The notes: generated from the sequence alone by a model not told the origin. A stretch of DNA of 64,000 bases from Stagonosporopsis chrysanthemi (GCA_022560025.1 JAFISE010000013.1:186001-250000), one strand, 5' to 3'; positions 11,102 to 23,556 are shown, numbered from the stretch's first letter. Program-made: numbers and translations.

Positions 11102-13786
11102 ATGGCTCCTGCGCTTCTTGCTGCGATTGACCCCGGCACATACACACAATCGTCGAAGGGCCTCAGCCCTCATGCCTTGTCCTATGTCGGCAATGTCTAC
11201 TCACGCGTTGCAGACAGCACTGTTGATCAGACCCTTTCTCATCTGCAGCAGTCTGTAGGGCGTTTTGCCAACTACCTTGGTGTCGCAAACCTTTCTTCGA
11301 CCAACGATATCATCTCCCTCCTCGATGCCGGCGCCGCAAAAGTCTTTGTCACTCGAGCGCAATTGGATGAGTTGGAGGCAAAGAAGATTGGACAGGACAG
11401 GCTGGTTTTGTGTCTGCCTGGCAACAGCCGCGAAGAGATCATTAAATCCATTGCAGGCACGCAAGTTGACATTTACGCCCATCAGGTCGACGATGTTGAG
11501 CTCCTCGAGGCATGGCTCAAGGAGTACGGCACAGACAGGCCTGACGTCTTCGTCTCTTTCGCGCAGCCTGAACCCAACAGCGTCCAGCGCATTGCCAAAC
11601 TCTCCGCCATTCCCATCGTCCCGGCCGAAAATCTTACTGTGGATGCGCAGAAAGAGCCTTCCTCGATAAGCGTTGCGAAGCTTGTCTTGGCTAATGCGAC
11701 CAGCGACCGGCCGGACGGCCTGTTCACCACACTCGTGACCGATGAGCGAGGCATCGCGCTTGGACTGGTATACAGCAGCGAGGACAGCGTTGCAGAGAGC
11801 CTGAGGACAGGCAGGGGCGTGTACCAGAGCCGCAAGCGTGGTCTGTGGTACAAGGGCGAGAGCAGTGGAGATATTCAGGAGCTTGTCTCGCTGGCTTTGG
11901 ACTGCGACAATGATTGCTTGCAGTTTGTTGTGCGCCAGAAGGGACGAGGTTTCTGCCACTTGGCCACGCCGACTTGCTTCGGTCAATACACCGGGTTGTC
12001 GAAGCTTCAGAAGACCCTCCAAAGCCGCAAGGAGTCTGCGCCTGAGGGTTCATACACGGCACGCCTGTTCAATGATTCGCAACTCCTGAGGGCAAAGATT
12101 CTGGAGGAGGCAACCGAGCTTTGCGATGCAACAACGAAGGAACACATCGCCTTTGAGGCAGCTGATCTCTTCTACTTTGCTATGACCAAGTGCGTAGCTG
12201 CCGGAGTTTCCCTTGAAGACGTTGAGCGCAACTTGGATGCCAAGAGCATCAAGGTCAAGAGACGTCAAGGAGACGCAAAGCCTGCGTTCGTGGCACAGGC
12301 AGCGGCTGCGACCAATGGTACAAATGTTGCGAATGGCAACCAGCCTACGAAAGAGGAGGTTAAGGAAGCCGCGTCTGTGCCGAAGAGCAAGGACGATCCT
12401 GCCGGTATCAAAGACGGCCGCATTGCCATGAGGAGATACATTGCCGCAAACGAGACACCCGAGACAATTGCTTCAGTCCTGCAAAGACCGTCGCAGCGAT
12501 CGACCGACAAGATCCTGGAGATTTGCCGACCCATCATTGAAGACGTCAAGACGAACGGCGACAAGGCACTGCTTGCTTATACTCAGAAGTTTGAGAAGGC
12601 TACTTCACTGAACACTACGGTTCTGAAGGCACCTTTCCCTAGAGAGCTTATGGAAATTGCGCCAGAGACAGCTAAGGCCATTGATGTATCGTTCGAGAAC
12701 ATCCGCAAGTTTCACGCGGCGCAGAAAGAAGACAAGCCACTGCAGGTCGAGACAATGCCCGGCGTCGTGTGCTCACGCTTCGCGAGACCTATTGAGCGGG
12801 TCGGCCTTTATGTCCCTGGCGGTACCGCCGTTTTACCCTCGACCGCGCTCATGCTGGGTGTGCCCGCTATGGTCGCTGGCTGCAAGACACTAGTCCTCGC
12901 TACTCCACCGCGGTCTAATGGCAAGGTCACTCCTGAGGTTGTTTACGCGGCGCACAAGGTCGGTGCATCGGCTATTGTCCTTGCAGGTGGTGCACAGGCT
13001 GTCGCAGCCATGGCCTACGGTACTGAGAGCGTACCTAAGGTCGACAAAATCCTGGGTCCTGGCAACCAGTTTGTGACTGCAGCGAAGATGTTCGTCTCCA
13101 ACGATACCAACGCTGGAGTCAGCATCGACATGCCAGCTGGGCCTAGTGAGGTCTTGGTCGTTGCAGACAAGACCGCCGACCCGGCTTTTGTTGCCTCAGA
13201 TCTCCTGAGTCAGGCTGAGCACGGTGTGGATTCTCAGGTCATTTTGATTGCAGTTGGGCTGAACGAGGCGCAGCTAGGAGCGATTGAAGACGAACTCCAC
13301 AAGCAAGCCGTGGCACTCCCTCGTGTGGATATTGTTCGCGGCGCTATCGAGCACTCGATCACGCTCGCAGTCGACGACATTGAGGAAGCTATGCGCTTGA
13401 GTAACGAGTATGCGCCAGAGCACTTGATTCTGCAGGTTGATGATGCAGAGAAGGTTGTTGATCTGGTTGAGAATGCCGGCAGTGTCTTTGTCGGCCACTG
13501 GACACCAGAGTCTGTTGGCGACTATAGCGCCGGCGTGAACCACTCTCTTCGTAAGTTCAAGCTTCAATGTATTGATCACCCCTAAACTAACAATATCGCA
13601 GCCACCTACGGATATGCCAAGCAGTACTCTGGAGTCAACCTGGGCTCTTACATCAAGCACATCACTAGCGCAAACCTCACAAAGCAGGGTCTCGAGAACG
13701 TCGGCTTCGCGGTCATGGAGCTTGCTCGCGTCGAAGAGCTTGAGGCTCACCGTCGCGCTGTCAGCCTGCGTCTGGGTGTAGCATAA
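11102..13786 (+). CDS. HIS4: Histidine biosynthesis trifunctional protein His4
   Basis: Exons 11102-13550 and 13602-13786, with a 51-nt intron, give 877 residues. The protein fuses three histidine-pathway enzymes. Phosphoribosyl-AMP cyclohydrolase lies at about 225-305 (block RQKGRGFCHLATPTC with zinc-type Cys). Phosphoribosyl-ATP pyrophosphatase lies at about 320-400 (KILEEATELCDA, HIAFEAADLFYFA). Histidinol dehydrogenase lies from about 440 to the end (YVPGGTAVLPSTALM, KILGPGNQFVTAAK, DMPAGPSEVLV, SQAEHG, EYAPEHL). The last residues of the dehydrogenase (HSLPTYGYAKQYSGVN) are created across the intron. An N-terminal region of about 220 residues precedes the cyclohydrolase, as in other fungal His4. 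The first ATG is used; upstream frame extension begins at TTG. Confidence 0.97.
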
Positions 13787-14462
13787 GTCAATGTAATGAG
13801 AACCCTTCCTTTCAGTTCGATAATTTAGACGCGCATCGTGCATCCGGGTGGCGAGGTCTTTTGGCTCATTGGAGGAGTTTGCGGTGTTTATGCTTTAGAC
13901 ATGTGGGGATGACAGGAAACGGAAGCAATCTAGGGAACCTGGAGTTGTACATGGATACGGCACGATGTAGACAGCGTCTAACCTTTTTTAGATATGGCGG
14001 GCCGAGGCACCGAGGGGATATCATCTTCTAATAGCAACATTGCTGCCTTTTCTACACGTCAACAGCAACCAGGACACCTGTAGTTATCAAGAACTATTGT
14101 TTACGCATCACGTTAGTCAAAATGATCGTCACACTCTCTGATTGCAGCGTTTCTTAGCCGTCGAAGAGGTGCATAGAGGATCAGACAAGGTGCTAATGAT
14201 CTCCAGGATGTCGTTTCAAACCTCGTGAAACAATGTCCCACGGGTGTCGGCCCACACAACCAAAACCAGCAGATTCCGCGTTTACATATATTAACTTGCT
14301 CTCCTTCTTAGTAGTTCGTCATTCGGTCCTTCGCTTCAGCACTTGCTTTCCCATACTTTCTCGGAAGCGTGCTTCCTGACATTCATTCATTTATACATAC
14401 ACTCTTTTGACAAGACCTAACTTCTATACCTCTCCCCCCGACATCCCCTATTCATACTCAAA
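13787..14462 (+). promoter_or_regulatory. Upstream region of the GH10 xylanase gene
   Basis: This 676-bp stretch holds a TATATTAA at 14287-14294, about 175 bp before the xylanase ATG, and a TTAGCC at 14154-14159, which reads GGCTAA on the other strand. GGCTAA is the core recognised by the xylanase activator XlnR/Xyr1. G-rich and C-rich hexamers close to the ATG resemble CreA sites. Each motif is short enough to occur by chance. Confidence 0.35.
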
Positions 14463-15977
14463 ATGCATATCCGCGGATCGTCTATTTACTTTACCGTCGT
14501 TGGATTGACCTCCACGACCGCCGTTCTTGCGGCCGTTCAGCCTTATGGCCAGTGTGGTGGCCAGGGCTATTCGGGCGAGACTGCCTGTGCTGACGGCTGG
14601 GGCTGCAAACAGTGGAACGAGTACTACTCGCAGTGCATCGAGGGTGCCAGCGACTCTGCTCCCTCTGCCGCTCCCGTACCCAGCGGCAATGCTTATGTTC
14701 CTGAGCAGAGTTCTGCTGCCCCGATCGCTACCAGCGCTGTTGCCATCCCTACCTCCGCTGCTCCTGTTCCCTCCCGCAACGTCACGTCGGCTATCGCTGT
14801 CCCTACTACCTTCGAGACCTTGATCGTATCTTCGAGCGTGCCCGCCGTTCCTGAAGCTGTTTCGTCTTCTGTCATCGTTGTCTCGAGCAGTGTTGCTGCT
14901 CCGAGCACTGCCCCCACCACTGGAGCTGGAAACAGCAGTACCACCTTGGCCAATGGCGAGGACTGCTCCCTCGATGCAGTCTTCAAGGCCAAGGGCAAGA
15001 AGTACTTCGGTGTAGCCACCGACCAGGGCCGTCTCACTGCTGGCGACAACGCCGCTATAATCAAGGCTGACTTTGGCCAAGTCACGCCCGAGAACAGGTA
15101 TGTGCTCTTGTTGTTGACCTACAAGAAAATTACTGACAACGGGTAGCATGAAGTGGGACGCTACTGAGAAGACCGAGGGCGTCTGGTCGCTCTCCGGTGC
15201 AGACTACCTCGTCGACTGGGCCAGCACAAACGACAAGCTCGTCCGCGGCCACACCACAGTCTGGCACAGCCAGCTGCCCACCTGGGTGTCGTCGATCACC
15301 GACAAGACCAAGCTTGAAGAAGTGATGAAAGCGCACATCAACAAGCTCATCGGCGGCTACGCAGGCAAAGTCTACGCATGGGTACGTTCCTTGCCCATCC
15401 CACCTGTCCCTTCCTCTTGAACGTCCCTGACTAATTCCCTTACCAGGACGTCGTCAACGAAATCTTGGCCGAAGACGGCTCTTTCCGCTCTTCAGTCTTC
15501 TATAACGTGCTGGGCGAAGACTTTGTCCGCATCGCCTTCGAAACCGCTCGCGCCGCCGACCCCGCCGCAAAACTCTATATCAACGACTACAACCTCGACT
15601 CGGCCTCGTACGCAAAGACAAAAGCCATGGTGACCAAGGTTACCGAGTGGGTGGCGGCTGGTGTCCCAATCGATGGTATCGGCTCGCAGTCGCATCTCGC
15701 GAACAACTGGCCGATTGCTGACTTCCCGGGCGCACTGAAGGCGCTGTGTGCTGTCGTGGATGAGTGCGCAATTACGGAGTTGGATATCAAGGGTGCGAGT
15801 GCGAGTGATTACGAGACGGCGGTCGGTGCGTGTGCGGATGTGGAGAACTGTGTTGGTGTTACTGTCTGGGGAGTCCGCGATCAGGATTCCTGGCGCCCAG
15901 ATGGTACACCGTTGCTGTTTGATGCGCAGTTCCAGGCCAAAGAGGCGTACAATGGACTGTGTACTGCGCTGGCTTAG
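14463..15977 (+). CDS. Secreted endo-1,4-beta-xylanase, CBM1 plus GH10
   Basis: Exons 14463-15097, 15147-15381 and 15447-15977 give 466 residues. A signal peptide (about 1-24) precedes a CBM1 cellulose-binding module (about 25-60; GQCGGQGYSG and later YYSQC, with the usual Cys pattern). A Ser/Ala/Pro-rich, probably O-glycosylated linker runs to about residue 155, and the GH10 barrel fills the rest. GH10 hallmarks are HTTVWHSQLPTW, the acid/base Glu in WDVVNEIL, YINDYNLDS, GIGSQSHL and the nucleophile Glu in ITELDI. The enzyme cleaves internal xylan bonds outside the cell. Both introns lie within the catalytic domain and restore ENSMKWD and YAWDVVNE. It is the only carbohydrate-active enzyme in the window. 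Confidence 0.95.
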
Positions 15978-16264
15978 GCGACTTGTATGGCGTTGCCTTT
16001 TTGTTATGTATATATTCTGAGCACAGACAGTGTCGTGCAAGGTCAAATCGGATTGAACAATCGTAAATGCATTCTTTGCAAGTAAAAAATAACCTGGACT
16101 CGAGACTTTACACGTGATGGGCCTATACCGCCTGTTGTACATCTTCTCAAGTGCGCACCATCACAGGAACCTCATCACAAAATGTGTCAGCACAGGTGGA
16201 GTAGTCATGAGGAAACATTTAGCTAAAAACTTTGACATTCATTTCATTTCAAGTCGTCGGTGAC

Positions 16265-17755
16265 CTAAGACTTGTACACGTGAATGACGTGCGGGTTGCA
16301 GTAGGCAAGCAGACCAGTCTTACCCCACTCAGCACCAATGCCGGACTCCTTGTGCCCGCCGAACGTGGCCTGTGGTGTGAGCTTCTCGTACGAGTTGACG
16401 AAGACGGAGCCAGCTTGCAGCCTTCGTGCAATCTGGGAGGCCTGCTCTACATCCTTGCCCCACACGCAGGCACCGAGACCAGTGTTTGTGTCGTTGGCGC
16501 GAGCAATAACTTCCTCGAGATCAGACCATGGCTGGGTAGGCACGATGGGACCAAAGGGCTCCTCCTGGATGATACGTGAGTCGTTGGGCGGGTTGTCGAT
16601 GATGGTTGGCTTGATGAAAAAGCCCTTGGTGGCAGAGACATCCTCCTCGCCAGCGGCAAACTTGTAGCCCTTGGACTTGCTGTCCTCAAAGAAACTCTTG
16701 ACACGGTCGAACTGCATCTTGTTCTGGACGGGGCCCAGAAGGTTGTCGCCGTCATCAGGGCTGCCGACCTTGATGTTATTTGTGAAGTTGGCCATCTCCT
16801 TGACAAACTCCTTGTAGATGGATTCGTGAATGTAGATGCGCTTTGTGGCAACACAGACCTGGCCAGAGTTTTGGAACGCACCCATGACAACCTCGGGGGC
16901 AACCTTCTTGATGTCGACATCAGGGAGAATGATGGAGGCATCGTTGCCACCGAGCTCAAGGGTGACGCGCTTGAGGGTCTTAGCGGCTGTCTCCATGACC
17001 TTCTTGCCTGTGGCAATGGAGCCAGTGAAGGAGATCTTGGCAATATCAGGGTGCTTGCACATCTCTGCGCCGAGCTCGTTGTTACCACCGACAACCTGCA
17101 TGACGCCAGGAGGGAAGATCTCCTGAGCCAGCTCAGTGAACTTCAGGGAAGTGTAAGGCGTGAAGGGCGAGGGCTTGATGATGATGGTGTTTCCGGTGAG
17201 GAGGGCAGGTGCGATCTTGCCAATAGACAGGAGGAGGGGGAAGTTCCACGGGCAGATAGCCGCGCATACACCAAGCGGCGAGTATTCTGTGTAGACGGTC
17301 TTCTCATCATCGGTGAAGCTCTCGTTGGGTATATCGAGGCTTAAGTGGTAGCCGATGAAGGGGCCAACACCGCCAACCTCCATAGCAGCAAACTTCCTCT
17401 ACAAAGTTGTCAGCGTAGCTGATGCATGTTCATGGTAGGGAGAACGTACGGGCTTGCCTGACTCCTTGCAGAGCAGGTTGACGAAATCATCCTCGTGCTG
17501 CTGGAAGAGGGCAATCAGGTCACCAAGAAGCTCCTTGCGCTTCGCGATAGGTGTGGCACTCCACCCCGGGAAGGCCTTCTTCGCAGAAGCGACAGCATCG
17601 TTCAAATCCTGGCTGCTGCCAATTGGGACATCCCACAGCTCCTGGCCAGTGGCGGGGTTGATGCCATGGTGGATTTGGTCGGAGCCACGCTTCTCGCCGT
17701 TGACAATGTTGTAGAACTTCTCGAAATCGAGAGTGGAGACCTTTCCGGGAGACAT
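16265..17755 (-). CDS. NAD(P)-dependent aldehyde dehydrogenase
   Basis: Exons 17755-17450 and 17398-16265, with a 51-nt intron, give 479 residues, a normal length for the superfamily. Landmarks in order are the cofactor-site Asn in CPWNFP, IIIKPSPFTP, the Rossmann-type FTGSIATG, the general-base Glu in TLELGGND, the catalytic Cys in NSGQVCVA, EEPFGPIVP and a C-terminal FGGHKESGIG. It oxidises aldehydes to acids. The sequence resembles fungal cytosolic aldehyde or semialdehyde dehydrogenases, but the substrate is not determinable here. No signal peptide or peroxisomal tripeptide is seen. It converges with the xylanase gene, 287 bp away. Confidence 0.93.
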
Positions 17756-18359
17756 GATTATGGTGTTTGGTCAAAGAAAGAGGGGTTTGAGTGTTGCTTC
17801 AGAGCTGGGTGGCGCCCATTACTTAAACAGTCGCATTCCGCAGTCGCAGCTACACTGTGATCAGTAAATGCTCCCGCGTTATCCTCGGTAGTGTGCGTTG
17901 CCGTCGCATAGGAAGCTTGCGGAGCTGGTGACCATTTCTTGGCATGTCTCAGTACCTACCCCACCTCCACCCCCACTTCGACGCCCGCACTTGCTGATCA
18001 AAAGGCGGTCTAGCGTCACTGTGCGACAAAGTTGGTCAGGGCCGATTTGGTGCGCGGAATTGGATCACTCGCTGATGCTCGGACGAACCGTCCGGATGTC
18101 CGGATACCAATATGGTGTAGACCACCACAACGCTGAGTAGAGAGGAAGCACGGAATCCATGAGTCATCCTGGCAGAGACCCTGCGCATGCTGCGGTGGGG
18201 CGACCCGCCTGTCTCCGTGTATACCACTTCCTCTGCATGGTCTGATTCGTTCCTAACGAGTCGGTCCTCGGTCTAGGCGACGCAGCACCTCCGCAGCGGA
18301 CGAAATCTTGGCCGCATCCGTGAGGCCCTGCAGGTATTTCACGTGGGTCAATAATAATA

Positions 18360-18598
18360 CACTGTTGCAGGGGTAAATAATCAATGGCGCCGGCCAAAGA
18401 CCTCCTGTTCAGGCTGTACAGTACAGCAAGCGCGGTGCTAGTGTATAAAATTAAACTAATCAACAGCCTTGATATCACCTGTGCGCTTCAGAACTCAAGC
18501 AAGCGAACTAATAGATACGCTGCATTCTAATAGCATAAGCTGGCTAGGCTAACGCTTATAGGCCGCCCCACAATTGATTATTTACCCCTGCAACAGTG
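18360..18598. mobile_element. MITE with 26-bp perfect inverted repeats and TA flanks
   Basis: The sequence at 18360-18385 (CACTGTTGCAGGGG at its outer end) is repeated exactly as its reverse complement at 18573-18598. Both ends are flanked by the dinucleotide TA (18358-18359 and 18599-18600). The 187-bp interior is non-coding. Long perfect terminal inverted repeats, a size of 239 bp and TA duplication are the profile of a Tc1/mariner-class miniature element moved by a transposase supplied elsewhere. Perfect repeats suggest recent activity or little RIP mutation. No second copy was noticed in the window. Confidence 0.75.
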
Positions 18599-18680
18599 TA
18601 CACAAAGGCCAGATTGAACGCTCAGGCTAGACCTGGGACTTGCTTCAACTTCAGCGCCCACGGCTTTACCACGGGAGCTA

Positions 18681-18720
18681 GATCTGGGGTTCCGTCGCCA
18701 GATCCGGGGTTCCGTTGCCA
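18681..18720. repeat. Two 20-bp tandem copies
   Basis: The units at 18681-18700 and 18701-18720 are identical except for two C/T differences. Such transitions would fit RIP-type decay but could be ordinary drift. Confidence 0.7.
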
Positions 18721-19273
18721 GATGACCTCTCAAACTTCGATCCACTTGCCCACGGCGGGGCGCTGTGTGATAGGCTTACTAACGCTAACGAAGCTACGTA
18801 GGAGAAGGTATATGAACGAGGTCATGTTACTAAGCATTTGCAAGGTTGAGGTGTCAACACCGCCACATGCACCTCTTAACCATCTCGAGACGCGCTTATC
18901 TGGATTAAGGCGACCCACAGCTATCAGGATCAGCCTTGTCCTGAGCCTCAAGTTCGTCCAAGCTCCGTCACTGGTGGGAGGCCTCGAGACATGCAGGAGC
19001 ATAATGAAAAATGCAGAAGTACACGTGTATCAGTTACGAATCCAGTTTCGTCTCTAGGTACACTGCAGGAAAAGCCAAGAGTCAACGCTACAGATTTTGC
19101 AATGCAGATCACGCAACGCGGAATCTTTTTGCTGATAAGAGCACCAGAATGGCAACCAGCATGTCGATCCTGTCACGAAAGCAGCATACTGGAGGATGGT
19201 CTTGAAGCAGATCTCGATTTTCAATCCCAAGCACTCCACTCGAGGCTCTTGTGCACACATCATGACCTTCACG

Positions 19274-20101
19274 CTAACATTTCTTCCACTGAACGAACAG
19301 CTTCTCACTCAGACTCCCGCTCTCCTTTGCAATCCCCAGGACTCCGCTCCCTGCTCCTGCAAGTGGCGTGAGCGTAATGCTCTCCTGAACGTTGAACAGC
19401 GTGCTGCCCGAGCAAGATGACCACACAGCGACAGCAACATCATCTTGTATCTTAAAATTTGTCTTCGTTGGCCCCGTCAGAGCGAACGAGCTCGATGTCT
19501 GTCGCGGTCAGCCATGACCAACTAAGAAAATCCAAGCCATCTGTAGTCCGCAAGGAATTCTTTCAAAATATGAAGGGGAACCTCGTAGAAAGATGAACAT
19601 ACCTGCTCTGTCTCCCCCGAAAAACAATATCGACTCCCCACCGTTCCCGTCACGCCACCATCCAGCGCCGCAAACCCAGCGTACTCAGCACTGTATACGG
19701 CAAAGCTGAACCCGGCACTGTACTCGACCTGCAGATTTAGCTGGCAGAACTTGCGCGCGTCTGAGATCTCTGCCTTGGGGCCGACGGCTGTGGTGAACTC
19801 TTTGCCGAAATCTTGCGTTGTCAGTATAAGTGGAACCTTCAATGTGGAAGCAAGGTAAAGATGGTGTATGTGGTATCTCAAATGCAACAGGAACGGACGT
19901 GAGCTCTGAGAAAGTAGTCGGAGTCTTACAGATGGGCAGGATTGCGTCGTCGGTCCAGCGCACGTCGATGCTTCCTTGCGGACAGCCCGTGCCGCCGGCG
20001 ATTACATTCGTGATGTTGAACGACGGCGGGGGTGTGGACGTCTTCTGCGGTAGTGCAGCAATAGCGGTCGCCAGGGCGAAGGTCAAAAAGGTGGACTTCA
20101 T
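19274..20101 (-). CDS. Small secreted protein, DUF4360-like
   Basis: Three exons, 20101-19930, 19811-19603 and 19498-19274, give 201 residues. A signal peptide (MKSTFLTFALATAIAA) is followed by a short Pro-rich linker and a beta-rich domain containing TGCPQGSIDVRWTDD, ILPIYFGKEFTT, RKFCQLNL, FSFAVYSAEY, VAVWSSC and a C-terminal LFVQWKKC. The Cys placement and order match the DUF4360 family of fungal secreted proteins as I recall it; function is unknown. The first intron uses an AAG acceptor placed directly after a CTGAC branch point, and the second a CTGACC branch. Both splices are needed to avoid stops and give the family pattern. A role at the cell surface or in host contact is only inference. 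Confidence 0.83.
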
Positions 20102-20888
20102 GTTGAACGCATACAAAGAATTGTGTCTGGAAAGCGCTTGGGTGGAGTGTGGGTCTCTGTAAAGGCGCGCAAGGTGAGCGCTCTTATACCATACAGACAA
20201 CGTCTACACTGAGGCACAGAGCAGACGGGCCTGGATTACGAACCAATCTATCAGTATCCACGCCACCATTAATGACTTTGCCCGACACTTCCCTCTGCTC
20301 CGTTGCCAAACACAACCACAACCCATTCCCTCAGACCCCAGGCCATTAAAGACCCTCAACCCTCCCACTTACCCATCCGAGCCCCAATCGATACCTAGTC
20401 CGGCTCCCCCCATTTCATCCATCAACTATGCCACTCGCTAATATAGCCCGACCTCAACACCCCTGACCCTCGTCCGCCGAGCACCATTTACCCGCTCCCA
20501 GCTTTTGCACGACCTCGACTCCGGTCTTCCAATATGCGATAGATGATGTGTGCTCTACTGGGCTGCGCGAGTGCCAGAACGGGGGGTCCTAGATGTTTAC
20601 CCCGGATCTTCATGTGGGCGGCGGGCGGCCAGCCGTTGGGCGCGCGGACCCGGCGTGTCACTGCTGGCTGCCTACTCGGCTGCTAGGGAAAGGTCGATGG
20701 ACAGTGGCGGTGTGGGAGGGTCTGGACTGTGCTGGTCGGGTGGGAGCGGAGTGGTACAGTGGTCAATGGGAGGAAGGTGTGTGTTTGTGTTTGAGGGGCG
20801 GAATGGACAAGGATGAAGATGTCACAGGAGGGAGCGCATCTTGGCAACGTCGGCGCTCTGTGTATGTAGTGTTTGTACAGTTTACGTT
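20102..20888. other. Intergenic region
   Basis: These 787 bp separate the secreted-protein gene from the transporter gene. Reading frames on the plus strand here run into the transporter's antisense and look like shadows. I see no further gene. Confidence 0.45.
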
Positions 20889-23556
20889 TTACGATGGCCG
20901 ATGCGCGGGATTCCACGAGCTGGACGAGCTGAACAGGCCCTCGCCCTGCGCGCTCTCACTAGTCTGCGCGCTGTTCTCCTCTCCGCCATCTCGACTCAAC
21001 GGGCTGCTCTCACTCGCGACACTCTCACCCACATCGCTCCCCTCGCTCGCCACATCCACTGTCTCCGCGTACGGCGGCGGACTCAACTCGTCGCCACCCT
21101 CGACCCATACCCTCTCCAACTCGCTCTCGATCTCCGACCTCCTCGCCTTCCACTCCTCGACTTTGGCGAGCCGTTCGCGCAGCTCGGCGAGTTCCTTTTC
21201 GACAGAGGATTTCTCGGACGCAGTGCCGATGCGCTGGAACTCCCACTCCTCGCCTGACTCGCCGAGGCCGAGGGTGAGGAGGTGTGTGTGGTAGCGTTTG
21301 AGCGAGGCGCGAGTGGAAATTGTGATGAGAGCTGTGAGATGGTTAGCTGGGATGTTCTTTGCTGAGTCGTGATGGTCGCGAAGAGGGGGAAGAGGGCGAC
21401 TCACTGATTCCCTTGGCTTTGCAACGCTCGTACAATAGACCTTCCACATCGCTAGACACGGCGCTTGTTCCCTCATCAATGAAAGCGTAGCGCGGCTCGT
21501 GGTAGAGGAGGCGAGCAATGCCAATGCGCTGCTTTTCGCCGCCACTGAAGACGTCCTTCCACAATTTCTTCATGTCCCATCCGCCCTCGCGGTCGGGGAT
21601 GTAGCCAAGCTTTGCCTCTTCGAGCACAGCCTGTAGCTCTGATTCTCGTCTTCCGGCGTCTTTCATGTCTACTGCCGTGTGCGGATAGATGATCTGATCG
21701 CGAAGCGTGCCAGTGGACAAGTAAGGACGCTGCGGGAGGAACATGATGCCATCCATGCCGATTGAGCGAGGCCGAGAGACCAGACCGCGGTACACAGGCC
21801 ATAAGCCGGCTACAATGCGGCTCACAGCCGACTTGCCGACGCCGTTGGGGCCAGTGATGAGGAGGTGCTCGCCACTGTGCACGATGAACGACAGAGATTC
21901 AAGGAGTTCTTCGCCGCCACGAGGGTGCAGCGCAGGCGCAACAACCGGCACGTGTTCGAGACGCAGACCATCGAAGCCGCGGTGCACGGTGCCTTGGACG
22001 TCAGACACCGAGTACAGTTCTGGGCGAGTGCCCGGGGGCGGCAAGTATGCGTCTGCGTGAACACGGTGCAGAGTGCTGATTAGTGTGTATACACGAGACG
22101 TGTAGCCTGCGAGCTCGGACAGATCCTTGATGCTGTACATCATACGTCCGCCGGCGTCGGCGAGCGAGAGCATGAGTCGCTTGTTGGTGATGAAGTCCTT
22201 CATGCGATTTCGCTCACGACTAGACTTCTCAATACTGGAGGTGCCTGGCAGCTCAGGGGCAGCATTGAGGCCACCCCATGCGGGGAGGAAGACAGGGAGG
22301 GAAGTGATAAGGTAGCCGAAGGCGGACCAGGAGTACTTGAGTACAAAGTCTTCAAGCATGTTGTATCTGATCTTTAGACTGTAGATTCCTTCCATCCAGT
22401 GCTTTAGATCTTTGAAGCCGCGCTCGAGGAAATGCTTTTCCATCTGGTCGCCGCCATAGAATGCAACTTCCTCGGCGTTGGCAATCAGACGGGAGTGCAA
22501 GGCGCGGAAGTCGCCTTCTCGTCTTCCTTCGACAGCCTTTAATTTGCCAAAGGGTGGCGATAGTTTCCGCAGGATGGTCGCCGTCAGGAAATAGTTGCTG
22601 AGCAATCCAGTCAAGGCTATGGGCCCCAAAGACCGGAACAGCTGATAGTTGAAGACACACAAGTCGACAAACGGCTTGCCTAGAGACGAGTATAGCGACG
22701 CAGCTGAGGCGCAGAACAAGGTCAAGTCTTGGGTGATGAACTGGTCTGCACCCAGTCCAACTCCGCCATCCAGATTAGACAGCTTGTAGTAGTTGAGATG
22801 GTCGTTCAGATACAAATCGTGGATGTAGCGCGTCAGTCGTGTCCGGAAGGCAATCGAGACCTTGGACTGCAGGAACTTGATCATGGCGTTTGTATAGGAT
22901 GAGAAGGTGCCGACGCCCAGCCACTTGCAGATGCCCCAGAGGAAGGCCTTGCCATTGCCTGCAACCAGGTCGCGCACAATCTCTCCATCGAGACGCGCAA
23001 CGACCAGCGACAGGTAAGTTCGCAGCATGAGAAACACGCCGTGGCTGACCAGCAGGCCCGTCTCTTTGCTATTCCAGCGCGGTATCATGATGTTCAACAG
23101 GCTAAGGAACTGGTGTAGGAAGGCCAGATTGAGGCCCGGCTTCGTCTGCGGCGGGGGTGCTTGTGGGTTCGTCGCATCGTGCATCCTTGCAGCGCGCGGC
23201 GGCTGCAGGAACAGCCTCCTGTGGGCATCGAATGTCGTCTGCTTGGTCGGGTTGATGACGACTTTGGAGGTGGACTCGCGATTTGGCACGTAGATGGTCC
23301 TGCTGCCGTCCTTGTTCTTCAGGCCCGAGTTGCGCCGCAGCAGCTGTCTGCCCGTCTCCTTCTCTGCACGCCTGCGCTGGAACCACCGGCGACTGCCATA
23401 GCCAGTGCCTATAATGGTGAAGAGCAGCGTGATGGTCGAGAGCAGCTTCGTGAGCTTTGAGGCGCCATCGTAGCGCGACTTGAGGAGCGTCGCATATCTG
23501 TCGTAAAGGCGGCGGAGCGGATCATGAGGCTCTCGCAACGTGGATTGAGCGGCCAT
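20889..23556 (-). CDS. Peroxisomal fatty-acyl ABC transporter (ABCD, Pxa-type)
   Basis: Exons 23556-21405 and 21331-20889, with a 73-nt intron, give 864 residues. It is a half-size ABCD transporter, the type that imports long-chain acyl-CoA into peroxisomes for beta-oxidation as a Pxa1/Pxa2 dimer. The transmembrane domain covers about 60-480 and includes the EAA-like loop EEVAFYGG. The nucleotide-binding domain follows: Walker A GPNGVGKS, signature SGGEKQRIG, Walker B AFIDEGTSAVS, and GITLITISTR, formed across the intron. A charged, coiled C-terminal extension of about 110 residues follows the ATPase, as in some fungal Pxa1 proteins. Pxa1 versus Pxa2 cannot be decided without alignment. Confidence 0.93.

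Larger units (their letters stand above)
17756..19273. other. Gene-free stretch with MITE
   Basis: About 1.5 kb between two minus-strand genes holds no protein-like frame. It includes the promoter of the aldehyde dehydrogenase, the inverted-repeat element at 18360-18598 and a diverged 20-bp tandem pair at 18681-18720. The part from 18600 to 19250 could be transposon remnant, but I recognise no transposase motif. Confidence 0.5.

Noticed and set aside
7590..16000. A dedicated pentose or secondary-metabolite gene cluster on the left side
   Set aside because: HIS4, an epoxide hydrolase and VPS28-type housekeeping genes intervene; no shared orientation or spacing supports a cluster.
20593..21294. 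233-codon plus-strand frame overlapping the transporter 3' end
   Set aside because: It is antisense to the transporter's conserved C-terminal exon, with Ser-rich composition from the complementary Glu codons.
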